Below, piece by piece: positions 49,981-60,486 of a DNA stretch of 64,000 bases; positions within the stretch are counted from its first letter, which is position 1; each line of letters begins with the position of its first letter. The stretch is taken from positions 16,793,018-16,857,017 of the forward strand of contig JAJEKV010000020.1 of the NCBI GenBank assembly GCA_021234155.1, given 5' to 3'. This stretch comes from Isoetes taiwanensis (Eukaryota; Streptophyta; Lycopodiopsida; Isoetales; Isoetaceae). The notes beneath the pieces are model-generated. The model was not told where the DNA came from, searched no databases, and worked only from the letters and a program-made list of their open reading frames with translations. Position numbers and translations under genes: made by a program.

Positions 49981-51620
49981 TATTGTGGCAGTTTGATGGC
50001 TGCAAACATATCTCTTTATTTATTGGCATACCAAGGATTATGCTAAACTTTGACTTAGAATCTTTACATGTCTTCTTAATGACTCTTTATCGACTCATGT
50101 CTTGTTACCGACTCACTGTACAAAACATGTCTAAGAACTTCCTTATCTCTCTGAGAAGTGATTTTAACCCGCAATTGTGTTTTGGGTAATTTAACCACAT
50201 GAAAAATGATCCTAAGGGCCATTTCCCACTGGCCATTATGTTGTTGGCTTCAATTATTTGATTCTCTCTTAACCTAGCAAAAAAACAAATTATGGTTTTC
50301 CATTAAGGTTTCGAAATTGTGAAAAGCATATCGTGTTACATAAAATTGTCAATGGTTATGGAGGTGTATTGGTAGATATGATCGTATGATGCTGATGGTG
50401 GATGGGCTGGTTTGACCCAAAGAGACGCGTTTATGAAAGTTGATTATTTAGCTGTTAGAAAAACATCACATGGAGATGCTAAAAAAAGATAGCATGGCTA
50501 TTGCTATTTAAAGATTTTCATTATGGTGACGTGGTATATTTTATTTTAGGTATTTTGATTTAGATTAAGTGTAACAGGGGCAGGATGATGGTGACAGTGT
50601 TCTGTGCTGATCGTGATGTTGGGTCTTTGCAAGATGATCCATTGGCCTTTTTTTGCAGAGACGAAGCCAATCCAGGGAGCGTTAATGATGCTTAACCCAA
50701 ATAGTTCTTGCTCCCTTTGTGTTTCTCTCTACGAAATTCCAGCTTTCCTTTCCTTTCTCTTTGATTTCTTAAAATTGGAAGCTCAGTGGTTGATTCACTT
50801 AGATTCTATCTTCGTCTCAATCTTTTCATGATTTGAAGATGGATTTTGTGCGAACAAAATTTTGCAACCATGTTGATCCTAAGTTTTTGTTTTTTATTTT
50901 TAGCACACCAGCCTAACCAAGCATACATCCTTTCTTGCAATTCTAGCCTATCCACGTAGCACCTCCACCTCATCAAAAACTGATGTAGCATTGGCTATCA
51001 CCATTAGATCTCTATTTAATAAGATCTAGGGCTATAAAAATTAGAAACTAGCAGAACTGCAGGGTTGGGAAGAAGGCTAGGCAGATGGATTTGTGTTGGT
51101 ATTTTAACTGTAGTAATTTGTATTACGTAATTTGTATTATTACGTAATACATGATTTGTTGTAAACAGCAAGGGTACCATTTTCTTGGAAGCATTGCATG
51201 GAATTTGCGTGTTTTAGAGGTTTGCATGAAGCGCGTGCTCGAACGCCATAGCCTAAAGTCGTCGAGGTCTTCTCGACAACCTGAAGTTGTTCGCCTGTGA
51301 ACATACATGAAGACATAGAGGAGTTAGGGAGGAATAAACTACTACTTGGAAAACGTATTGGATGAAAAAGCTATAGCATAAGTAATGTTGTCAAGTGCAA
51401 TAGGCAGGCTTGGGATGAGAGTTAGGTGGGGAATTCTGCATCAAACTATAGAGAGCCTGACCTAAGGCATGTAGACAAAGGTTATTTTAAATACATTGAA
51501 TTGCAGTAGCATCACAAAAACAGACATTACTGATCATATCCAAGAATACTCTTCTTAACAATTTCTTGGGTATTGTAACTTTGATTATCTTGTTTCAAAA
51601 AGATTCTCATTCTTTATCTT
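49981..51620. other. intergenic sequence downstream of PPDK
   Basis: No gene recognised. Minus-strand frames at 50806-50991 and 51123-51308 are protein-like in places but not identifiable. They share strand with the host exon fragments that follow. Confidence 0.35.
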
Positions 51621-51720
51621 AGATATTACCTACTTTGTGAAGCATGTGTACGCAAATTAATTGGTTTGCAACTTGCAATTTCCAAAAATTTAAGCTCCCC
51701 GGGTATCTCCATAGACCATT

Positions 51721-51918
51721 CTGAATGTTTTGTAGATGGTGATTATATATCTTTTTAATGGATATTGACATTCCATTCTTAAGGATGCATTTGAAAACCT
51801 TGCTAGAAGCACCTTGACCTATAAGAAACTTGTCGTGTAAGTTATCTGTAATTCTCATTATGTCATTGTATGTATGGCAAGCCATGTCCATGTGAAGCAT
51901 GAACAGATTGGTAGGACC
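51721..51918 (-). pseudogene. ERECTA-family receptor kinase exon fragment
   Basis: On the minus strand, directly after an acceptor-like tatgcag, a frame encodes LHMDMACHTYNDIMRI, then DKFLIGQGASSKVFKCILKN and SIKKIYNHH. This is the start of the kinase domain of ERECTA/ERL leucine-rich-repeat receptor kinases: the juxtamembrane LHM-MA block, the Gly-rich loop and the beta-3 Lys. Homology ends abruptly near 51721, and the rest of the kinase and all LRRs are absent. It is therefore a single captured or relic exon, not a functional receptor. Confidence 0.75.
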
Positions 51919-52627
51919 TGCATAGTTCATGAAACACAAAGAGACCTTAGAATCATGATAACCTGGCACTATAATTACCAGCTAGGGTCTAATCAATCAC
52001 CTTGAGATGTCCTTGAACCTCTTGATAAAACCATTTTTTGCATAATTGCATGCTTCACTACCTATAAAGCTGCATTGATTAGCTCATCAGCCGAAAGGTG
52101 TTGAGAAGCTAATGGAATATGTATTAATATATGAACCTTACATTGTTCATCCCTTATTGGGTCCCTGGTAGGAAGAATCCGCTTCGCGGAGACGTCTTGA
52201 AAATGTACGGTTCCCCCTCGTACAGGGAAGTGGGGATTACCACTGGTTTTTTAGTAGCTACATTAGTAGTGTTTTGTTCGGCTGGAAATCTGCCGTCGTG
52301 ATTGGCGACACGATCGAGAGTTGCTTCCTGTCCTATGGTTTGCTCTCTTTTCTTTCCAAGTGAAACATTTGAATAATAGGAACTGAATTTGCTAATCCTG
52401 TGGAAATTGCATACAAAACAAATAGCTGAAATTTAAGGCTGGACATGCATCAATGGGAGGATGGATCTGTCTACATAAACGGGATAATTCAGACTCTGAA
52501 TTGAGGCTCCACTTACCAAGGCTTGAGCCCCAACATGACACCAACTGCATAAGAAAAAAAAAACACAAAAAATACAACTATGAAACAACATCGCTATAAT
52601 GCAGCTTATAGGAGGAACTCCACAATG

Positions 52628-52738
52628 CTGTAATTTTTGAAAATATAGAACGTGATATAGAATCTGCAGTAAGGAATTCATTGAACAAGTTGCACCTTGG
52701 TTCCTTAACACAGCAGATCTTTCGTTTTTCGAATCATA
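52628..52738 (-). pseudogene. UBP12/13-type ubiquitin protease fragment (Cys box)
   Basis: Minus-strand reading gives YDSKNERSAV, then LRNQGATCSMNSLLQILYH and VLYFQK. This matches the region leading into and containing the catalytic Cys box of plant UBP12/UBP13 (USP7-like) deubiquitinases, where the family has YDSKKE-TG and GATCYMNSLLQ-LYH-PYFRK. The active-site Cys is present but the following Tyr is Ser. No MATH domain or His box was found nearby, so this is an isolated piece on the same strand as the kinase fragment 0.7 kb away. Confidence 0.75.
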
Positions 52739-53224
52739 CCCAGACTAATCCATTACCCTCCGGAACCACTAACATCTGCCTCATTTATGATTTGTATCCC
52801 TTTTTGGATACAAAATAAAGAATATTTCATATCCTATGATTTCAAATTCCAATGGTGTCACTTGTTGCCATATGATATTATACTTCTTTAACATAATGCA
52901 AAAAAATGTCAGGAAGGTACTGCTTGTTGTAGCTACCAGTTGCAAAAAGGGTTGATGCGCTAATCTATGCAAATAAAGGATTTTCGGGATGGTGCCAAGG
53001 TGAATTTAGACTATGTAAAGTGTGTGTCTCTACCATGTCAATCATCCAACATAGTGTTCTGGATAGTATGATTGTCCTGTTGAAATAGATAATAAAGGAT
53101 ATATTTGAGAGTGTTCACTGTAAAAACCTTTTTTGCAATGCCTTCTAGCCTATAAATTTTACAAGAGTCCCTATAGGCAGAACACTCAAACAATAGACAA
53201 AACCCTTTAACTGGTCTGAAAAGG

Positions 53225-53365
53225 TATTTATACAGCCTCTTTGTAGCAAGCAAAGCAAAATCTCACTTACCATCAGCCGTTGATAGTTTGAACTATATTT
53301 ATACAGCCTCTTTGTAGCAAGCATAGCAAAATCTCACTTACCATCAGCCTTTGATAGTTTGAACT
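53225..53365. repeat. 71-bp tandem duplication
   Basis: Tatttatacagcctctttgt begins at 53225 and again at 53296, followed in both by gtagcaagca-agcaaaa and a shared tail to gatagtttgaact. Only a few base differences separate the copies. Confidence 0.8.
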
Positions 53366-53536
53366 GCTTGTAACATCCAGTGCATTTTTCCAAACTAGTA
53401 AAACTTAATTGATACATCATTGCTTATACTAAATCGATTTTTACCTTCTCTGAGATCAATAATGGAGATAGGAGGGAAGTAGGCATGATCATATGAGGTA
53501 ATAAATGTTGGAAAGGCTGGCATCCATGGTCATTTC

Positions 53537-55505
53537 ATGGCATTGACCATGGAGCATTATAATCCTATAACTGACCTTCTTGGATATTTAGAATTGTTAA
53601 ATGAAGATGAGGATATGATGACGTTGATCATTTGTCCCATTTCTCCATTATGGATGACTTTGTTGACGAATGTAGATTGCATGCGGGCAATCGGGGACAC
53701 CGCAAAGCTGGACTGGATTCAAATGAAATACTAGGTAACTAGCTTATTAGACTATTTGCTTCTGCCAAATCTTTGGTTGAAGCAAAATGTTTTTGTTGTA
53801 CGAGTACTTTAAAAAAGTTTACCATCATCAAGCAGGACAAATGCGGCTTCATAGACGGTGTTTTTGCTCAAGCCTTTGCAGACATTTATTTTGAAAAGGG
53901 TTGCCCAAGCCATTGCAGAAGTTTTTGAAAGGGGACTTGTCATGTAGCCAAGTTAGAACTATTGATTTGAGAATGCAGCTCTTAACAACTGATTTAGCTT
54001 ATATAAATAAGAAAAGCATTGATTTCAGCCTTCAAGATGACATTCTAGAAAATGTTTTAGCATGTTTGGACATATTGGAGCACTAGGACTCAAAGAAAGC
54101 TATCTCTTCTGTTATCTTTCAACGATTAAAGGAAGTTTTCATGAGATCACCTCCACTCATTGGTGTATACAAATGATGACTATTTCTAACTAGCAAGCAT
54201 CATTGCATAGAAAATTGCAAAGCCGAAGGTAATTGTGAGGTACTGACCAAGTTTACCAGATAGAAGTCTGTGTTTCATGAAAAAAGATCTGAATTTGAGT
54301 ATGAATATGTGACTGAGCAGAATGCAAATAGAAAGAATTGTTGTCTTCCCTTACCTCCTTTCAAGTACAACCATGATGGGCATAATGTACACTAAAAAAA
54401 TATCAACATAGTGCACTTCTGTAACACTCGATGCTAAGATTGGAGATATTTCTATACTGACATGCTGAGGATACTGACATTGTTGTCTTCCCTTACCTCC
54501 TTTCAAGTACAACCATGATGGGCATAATGTACACTAAAAAAAATATCAACATAGTGCACTTCTGTAACACTCGGTGCTAAGATTGGAGATTAAAGGCAGT
54601 TTTTATGAGATCACCTCCACTCATTGGTGTGTACAAATGATGACTATTTCTGTACTAGCAAGCATCCTTGCACAGAAAATTGCAAAGCTGAAGGTAATTG
54701 TGAGGTACTGACCAAGTTTACCAGATAGAAGTCTGTGTTTCATGGAAAAAGATCTGAATTTGAGTGTGAATATGTGACTGAGCAGAATGCAAATAGAAAG
54801 AATTGTTGTCTTCCCTTACCTCCTTTCAAATACAACCATGATGGGCATAATGTACACTAAAAAAAATATCAACATAGTGCACTTCTGTAACACTCGGTGC
54901 TAAGATTGGAGATATTTCTACACTGTCCCAATAGGCCATGTTGGGCTACATGAATTTGTACATGGAAAAATGAGGAATGGGATACTTGTGGCGGAGGCTG
55001 AGGATACTGACATTGCAGATATGCATGGGGAGAATCTAATAAAGCAGAAATGTGATTGATGCACTGCAAAGTTCAGAGATGTGGCTATGTGCATCTACTC
55101 CAATGTGAAGAACAATCAGGAGGTGTTTGTGCAGGGATCAGACTAGCTGAAGGGGCTAAGGCATCACAACAGACCATATGACCCAAATTTAGAGGTGGAG
55201 AAAGATGAGCTGATACATGAAGCATATTGGAAAGACATGTGATTTAAGAATCCTTGTATACAACAAAATCAGGAGCAATTTAAGCTATGCAACCACTACT
55301 GCGCATCAATAGAACATACCTTGGAGCAAGTTGTCGGACGGAAGATGGAAGTTCATACTAAACTGAGAAACTATGGCATGCACCTCTTGTTTTGGAAATG
55401 CCATAAAAACAATCATGTTCATGACCATCCCAGAATATACCCTGGAGCATGGACTCCCACCATCACTTCCTTCATTTTGATGCAAATAAGGGGCCATGAA
55501 ATATA
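53537..55505 (+). pseudogene. unknown degenerate coding region with internal duplication
   Basis: Long protein-like stretches occur on the plus strand: 53537-53734, 53901-54086, then pieces to 55505 (for example CLPLPPFKYNHDGHNVH near 54350-54400, and KCHKNNHVHDHPRIYPGAWT near 55400-55455). They are separated by stops and by the 464-bp duplication. The residue use is unlike random AT-rich translation, so it was probably once a gene. I do not recognise the family. It lies opposite in strand to the kinase, deubiquitinase and syntaxin fragments around it. Confidence 0.35.
54124..54914. repeat. 464-bp tandem duplication with a third copy of its end block
   Basis: A block beginning gattaaagg occurs at 54124 and 54588 and is near-identical for about 210 bp. 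A second block of about 110 bp beginning ttgttgtcttcccttacctc occurs three times (54338, 54481, 54803), ending aagattggagat. The order X-Y-spacer-Y-X-Y implies two successive duplication events. A poly-A tract in Y varies in length between copies. Confidence 0.8.
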
Positions 55506-56048
55506 GCGTCTACTTGTGACAACAAGACCAGCAATGGGCATGCACTGATGCTATTGCAGATCAAGTCACAAGATGTAAATTTGATGAAAAAGACAATTTA
55601 ATATGTTAGAGAACAAGAACGACTGTAGTATATTATCAATCCCGTCAAACGACTTTCCATTTCTGGCTGGCCTACTTCCGTGATCCTCGACCACTTCCAC
55701 CAAGCCCATCATGCTAATATCTTATAATTTCTAGCTTTTGAATGAAACCCAAGAATTTCTTCTGCATTATAAAGCAGTTTTGACAAAGATTGTCCCTCCA
55801 TTTTAAAAATTAACTCAAGCCCTTTTCCTTTATGACGAAAAGGATCTGAGCGAAATGGATACTTCTGGTAGCCGAACATGTCAAGCAAAAGATCAATCGA
55901 TGGTAGGGATTCTAGAAGGCAATGCCATGTCTACAACAGTCCCTCTCGTGCTCTGGTGAAGATCGAAGAAGACCACTTGTCGAGAAAGAGCATGAGAAGA
56001 TTTAACTACCCTCATGATGAGCAGTACATCATGATGATGATATCTCAC

Positions 56049-56261
56049 TGTGGTGCTCATTAGCCTACTTTTTAGAGTATCTAGAGCATTTGCAGTATGT
56101 TGGTTGCCCTCCCTTGTCATCTTTACACTCTCACTTTCACCATCACAGAGCTGCTGCAATTCAGTAATTGCTGCATTGAGAGCTGTAATATCCTGTCTTA
56201 TGAGAGCTGTTAGCTCTTGGATCTCCAAAGCAGGATCATCAAAGACACCTTTCCTTTTTGC
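56049..56261 (-). pseudogene. SYP3/SED5-type syntaxin exon fused to gag
   Basis: The minus strand encodes AKRKGVFDDPALEIQEL, then IRQDITALNAAITELQQL and LDTLKSRLMSTT. This is the N-terminal (Habc) region of Golgi Qa-SNAREs of the SYP31/SYP32 (SED5) group. The block ends at STT followed by gtgaga, a plausible splice donor, and begins just after an acceptor-like ttgcag, so it looks like one genomic exon with intron edges rather than a cDNA copy. Immediately upstream (minus sense) is the gag of element C, in another frame; the gag stop codon lies inside syntaxin DNA. The rest of the syntaxin (SNARE motif, membrane anchor) is absent. Confidence 0.75.
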
Positions 56262-56892
56262 TATCTGCAATCTCAGTGGCCTTGGTGAAGGCTTTGTGTA
56301 TTGTGTCAAATCCTTCTTGTTTTTGAATCTTCAATAGCTTTCTGTGTATTCTTGGCCTGCTACTTAATCCTATGATAAAAGAAGCCACCAGATGTAAGGT
56401 ATGGTTAGGAACCTGATTAATTTGGCATTTGACAAGATAGAGATTAAACCATTCCACATATTGGTGCACACTCTCACCATGCTTAATGCGAAAAGTTTGT
56501 AGCTCAAATATCAGATCTTGGGGGTCCAAAAGCTTATCAAAGCGTGCCAAAATTTTTTTTACTAATTCATCCCAAGAATTGGCACCTAAACTTATAACAT
56601 ACTCCAACCAAGCCCTGACTTCATCATTCTTAAAACATTTTTTAAACTCAGAGAACTTACAGCCTTTTTTGTAACCATATTCTTGGTAGTACTCTTCAAA
56701 AGTCTTGAGGAAGTTGTTGGCATTCATGCTTGGATCAAAAGTAGGAACTGGAATAGGCATGTTCAGCTCAAAATAATGACAAGGCATACCTGAATTTGCT
56801 TGTACAGTGACAGTAGGTATTGGAGCAGTAGCTTCATGATTGTCTTGTGCTTCAGCAGGCTCAGATGCCTCATTAGTTCTTCTGGATGCCAT
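56239..56892 (-). CDS. gag of gypsy element C, truncated by syntaxin joint
   Basis: This 217-codon minus-strand frame starts MASRRTNEASEPAEAQDN. Residues about 65-200 contain the retrotransposon gag core (WDELVKKILARFDKLL, then ESVHQYVEWFNLYL and NHTLHLVASFI). It is the best-preserved copy of the family; the equivalent in element A (27.6-28.26 kb) is frameshifted. Homology to A stops after the EIAD block at about 56262. The last codons and stop come from syntaxin exon DNA, so zinc knuckle and pol are missing. It lies 22 bp downstream of its PBS. It could encode a capsid-like protein if transcribed from the LTR, but it is not a complete element. Confidence 0.8.
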   Translation of the reverse strand: MASRRTNEASEPAEAQDNHEATAPIPTVTVQANSGMPCHYFELNMPIPVPTFDPSMNANNFLKTFEEYYQEYGYKKGCKFSEFKKCFKNDEVRAWLEYVISLGANSWDELVKKILARFDKLLDPQDLIFELQTFRIKHGESVHQYVEWFNLYLVKCQINQVPNHTLHLVASFIIGLSSRPRIHRKLLKIQKQEGFDTIHKAFTKATEIADSKKERCL

Positions 56893-56913
56893 GAGTTCAG
56901 GTTTCAGGAAAAT

Positions 56914-56932
56914 GATCTCGGTAAAACCTCCA
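56914..56932 (-). other. element C primer binding site, tRNA-Gln type
   Basis: The plus strand reads gatctcggtaaaacctcca, matching the 3' end of plant tRNA-Gln including CCA at 16 of 19 positions (recalled tRNA sequence; mismatches at the first base and two central bases). It lies 3 bp from the LTR boundary (TG at 56936), the standard spacing. Confidence 0.65.
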
Positions 56933-56935
56933 AAA

Positions 56936-58757
56936 TGTTGAAGGTGTTCCTGGCAAAACCTTCACCCTCAGTGGTTTAGAACCTCTAGGTTGCTTGAGGC
57001 AACCACTCTGAGTGTCAAAATTCCAGAAATAATGCTCAAAAGATTGCTGGAAACAGCTTTCCCTGAAGAGTAAAAAGTCTGCCTCAAAAGAATGGTTGTA
57101 GCTTGCACACCATTCAAGTTTTGAGCATGATTTTTGTCTTCACAGATGCTCAACACCTATATTTGTCAGGCTGCAAAAGTCAGATCAAATCTGTAAGGAG
57201 TAGATAGGCCAAATTCCTGCTCCTGACCCGGTCAATTTATGGTCAATATCCATGGCAGAGAGCTTGATTTATGATCTCGCTATTGGCAGTGAATTTTTTT
57301 GTTTTGTAAGCTTCACCTATTTTGGAAAGGTCTGCATACCAGAGGCCAAGATGTTTTTTTGCAAGTAGAACTCGAAACCTTTTTCTTTTTTGATATTTTT
57401 GCAGACTGCTATAGAGAATAGACAATTGTGAACAAAAATTCTTTCTATGGGAGGAATGCACGCTAACCTAATCTTCCTATGCTCAACATGCACTAAACGA
57501 CAACGTTACCGACTTTAGCATTGCTATCCTTTGCTCTAATGCTCAATGCCAATTTCTTGCTAGAATAGATCTAGATTTGCTCACTCAATCTTGCATTGAC
57601 GAATTGGACTGACAACATGATTGTTTTTGCCTTTGCAGAGGGCATACTAAGTTGACACACTGATAATATTTGGCTACTAGAATAAAACACAGCAAAAAGG
57701 CTTCTGATAACTAATATTTTTGAGAGTAGAACACCAAGTGGCATGAACACTTCACAACAAGGGTCAGATTTTCAATTGATTCAAGTACTCAAAAGATAAC
57801 AATATGGATCCCAAGCTCTGAGTCTTGGGCGCAGGATCAAATAGGTAAACAATCAGTCAATCCGGAGAACTTAGTCAATAATCCAGATTGCAAATCAATT
57901 TTGGAGGTCGGAATCAAGCTCAAATCGATCAAGCCGGTCTTTCTTCAAAGCAAGAAGTCGCTTCTCTGCCTCAAAGCCCTCGAATTTTCCTTCTGTCCAA
58001 AAGCCCCTTTTGTAGATGCTCTGTTTTGTTGAGTTCTTGATCAATTCCCTTTGATTCTCTGTTTTTTAGCTGACAATAGGTATTCTTGGCATCAAACATG
58101 GTGATCCGGCAGGTTTAGGTCATGATTGAGTGATTAGTTTGGCCGGATTAGACGGATCTTGGCACTTCCAGATTTTAGGGTTCATAAAAATGCAGAAGAG
58201 ATATCCCACAGGCCTTTTTCTGCTCGGCGGCTCAAGGTATATAACAAGAAATAAATCCAGTATTTATAATTATAGCGTGCAATATCCACGTGGAATTCGG
58301 TACCTCAACCGCCCCACACGCCCGGATGTTCCACGTGGCATGGGGGAATTGGCTTGGGGAAGAAAAATAGACGGGGGTAGATAGGAAATTTTTTACATCC
58401 CAAGGCCTATGGCACGATTCCCTAGGAGGCAAATATAAGGCTCAAAATAAAACCTTTTTTCAATTTTCTTTTTTTCTATGGGAATCTTTTTTTGCATTTG
58501 AGAAGATTCTGGAATCTTCTCCTGCAATAGGGCACTTTTGGTTTTGGCCTAAAAAAGCTCAAGGAATGAATGATGTGGCATATGGAAGTGATGACAAGGC
58601 TAGGTGAGTATGACATGGCAAATGGTGATGATGACGTGTTAGTCAACTTGGGCTTAGAAAATTCTTTCTAGTCAAAATTGCAAATGATGTGGAGATGATG
58701 TATGTGACATGTGGATAGTGATGAGGTGGTAATGATGATGTGGCAAAGTGATGTGTC
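56936..58757 (-). repeat. 5' LTR of gypsy element C, part 1
   Basis: Homologous throughout to the element A LTRs. It starts TGTTGAAGG just outside the PBS and runs to the target site gtgtc, where the composite element 58758-63718 is inserted. It resumes at 63719. The segment 58560-58757 carries many degenerate TGA(C/T)(A/G)TGGCA motifs. The LTR is far more diverged from the A copies than they need be for one burst, so C is a distinct lineage or copy. Confidence 0.8.
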
Positions 58758-59539
58758 TGATATGGCTCACAACAATAAACCATTCCTTTCACCTTTTCCA
58801 AATAGAATACCTGACCTCTTCAAGCAAATTATATTCTCATAATCTGTAAACCGTCTAGGTTTGCTAGAGAATCCACAGAATAAACCGTTAGCAATGACAA
58901 AATGATCTAAGTATGAAATAAATAAGCACAGATCCAATGAACATAAGATACAAGTTACACCAATTGATATGAACTACACCAATAGCTCAGAATGACCTGG
59001 CTCTAGTTCACCAAAACTAGAGGAAGATTCTCAATACAAAGCAAATAATGGCAGTTCTCCATCCAACCGGGCCAACCGATGTTGAGATCTGGCAAATCAA
59101 CAGCAAGGCGGAAGGCAATGGCAATTTCTAGGCAAGGAGCTTGGTTCTCTTCAAAAAGGCAATCTTGGTTGTGCAGTCCAGTCTGACCCACGGCCACTCT
59201 TTTGGCGATATCTCACGATCCGCAAGGAGTTAGCGAATGAGCCACCCCAATCCGGAAACTAGACACTGAGATCTTTCCAATGAGCCCTGGATCGCAATAA
59301 TCCGACTTATATTCGCTGAGATATGACCTTTTGAAGTTGGCCTTTTAGAAACTGCTATTTTTGGACTGAGATATTATCAAGGAGATTAGCTTGGCTTAAT
59401 AGATATTATTTGACCATAATCATTACAATTGCCATTTAATTGCCTTGCCATGCTATTAGTTTGCCCTTCTCACACACCCATGCTAGTCCACCAAGACCAA
59501 CGTTCAAGGCCACTCCCCCGAGCTACCATATCCATATCA
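58758..59539 (-). repeat. outer element 3' LTR (copy a)
   Basis: 782 bp, left boundary of the composite. It shares with copy d two diagnostic C bases (in the tttccgg and attcgct contexts, read in LTR sense) that are T in copies b and c, which pairs a with d. Confidence 0.9.
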
Positions 59540-59638
59540 ATTCCTCCCTTTTTAAAGGCAACTGACCTCAGTTGTGTCCATAAACAAATTAAGCACCAAC
59601 TTAATTTATCCAATTGAGCACCAACTCAATTTATACAT

Positions 59639-59688
59639 GAGCGCTCGCTTAGCATGCGAGAGGTATGGGGATCGATACCCCACTTCTA
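59639..59688 (+). pseudogene. tRNA-Ala(AGC) fragment, 3' two-thirds
   Basis: From the end of the D arm to the acceptor 3' side, this matches plant tRNA-Ala. The anticodon stem CTCGC/GCGAG (59644-59648, 59656-59660) encloses loop TTAGCAT with anticodon AGC at 59651-59653. The variable region is AGGTA. The T stem TGGGG/CCCCA (59666-59670, 59678-59682) encloses ATCGATA. The outer T-stem pair is T-A where the usual gene has C-G, so pairing is kept. The 5' acceptor strand and D arm are missing, so it cannot be a functional tRNA. It abuts LTR b (starts 59690) and overlaps the left joint by GAGC. Confidence 0.85.
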
Positions 59689-59689
59689 T

Positions 59690-60471
59690 TGATATGGATA
59701 TGGTAGCTCGGGGGAGTGGCCTTGAACGTTGGTCTTGGTGGACTAGCATGGGTGTGTGAGAAGGGCAAACTAATAGCATGGCAAGGCAATTAAATGGCAA
59801 TTGTAATGATTATGGTCAAATAATATCTATTAAGCCAAGCTAATCTCCTTGATAATATCTCAGTCCAAAAATAGCAGTTTCTAAAAGGCCAACTTCAAAA
59901 GGTCATATCTCAGCGAATATAAGTCGGATTATTGCGATCCAGGGCTCATTGGAAAGATCTCAGTGTCTAGTTTTCGGATTGGGGTGGCTCATTTGCTAAC
60001 TCCTTGCGGATCGTGAGATATCGCTAAAAGAGTGGCCGTGGGTCAGACTGGACTGCACAACCAAGATTGCCTTTTTGAAGAGAACCAAGCTCCTTGCCTA
60101 GAAATTGCCATTGCCTTCCGCCTTGCTGTTGATTTGCCAGATCTCAACATCGGTTGGCCCGGTTGGATGGAGAACTGCCATTATTTGCTTTGTATTGAGA
60201 ATCTTCCTCTAGTTTTGGTGAACTAGAGCCAGGTCATTCTGAGCTATTGGTGTAGTTCATATCAATTGGTGTAACTTGTATCTTATGTTCATTGGATCTG
60301 TGCTTATTTATTTCATACTTAGATCATTTTGTCATTGCTAACGGTTTATTCTGTGGATTCTCTAGCAAACCTAGACGGTTTACAGATTATGAGAATATGA
60401 TTTGCTTGAAGAGGTCAGGTATTCTATTTGGAAAAGGTGAAAGGAATGGTTTATTGTTGTGAGCCATATCA
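59690..60471 (+). repeat. inner element 5' LTR (copy b)
   Basis: 782 bp, TGATATGG to CCATATCA, plus orientation and therefore inverted relative to copies a and d. It differs from copy c at three sites by eye and shares two diagnostic T bases with it. Confidence 0.9.
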
Positions 60472-60473
60472 AT

Positions 60474-60486
60474 TGGTATCAGAGCC
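60474..60486 (+). other. inner element primer binding site, initiator tRNA-Met type
   Basis: TGGTATCAGAGCC is an exact complement of the last 13 bases of plant initiator tRNA-Met, 2 bp after LTR b. The outer element has the same site with one T deleted (about 62923-62934). Confidence 0.9.

Noticed and set aside
59639-59688. Functional tRNA-Ala gene
   Set aside because: The 5' acceptor strand, D arm and A box are missing, so it cannot fold or be transcribed as a tRNA gene by itself.
60032-60226. A 64-codon open frame repeated in the 782-bp LTRs (also 59003-59197 minus and 61720-61914)
   Set aside because: It recurs only because the LTR recurs; there is no selection evidence, no known motif, and LTRs normally do not code.
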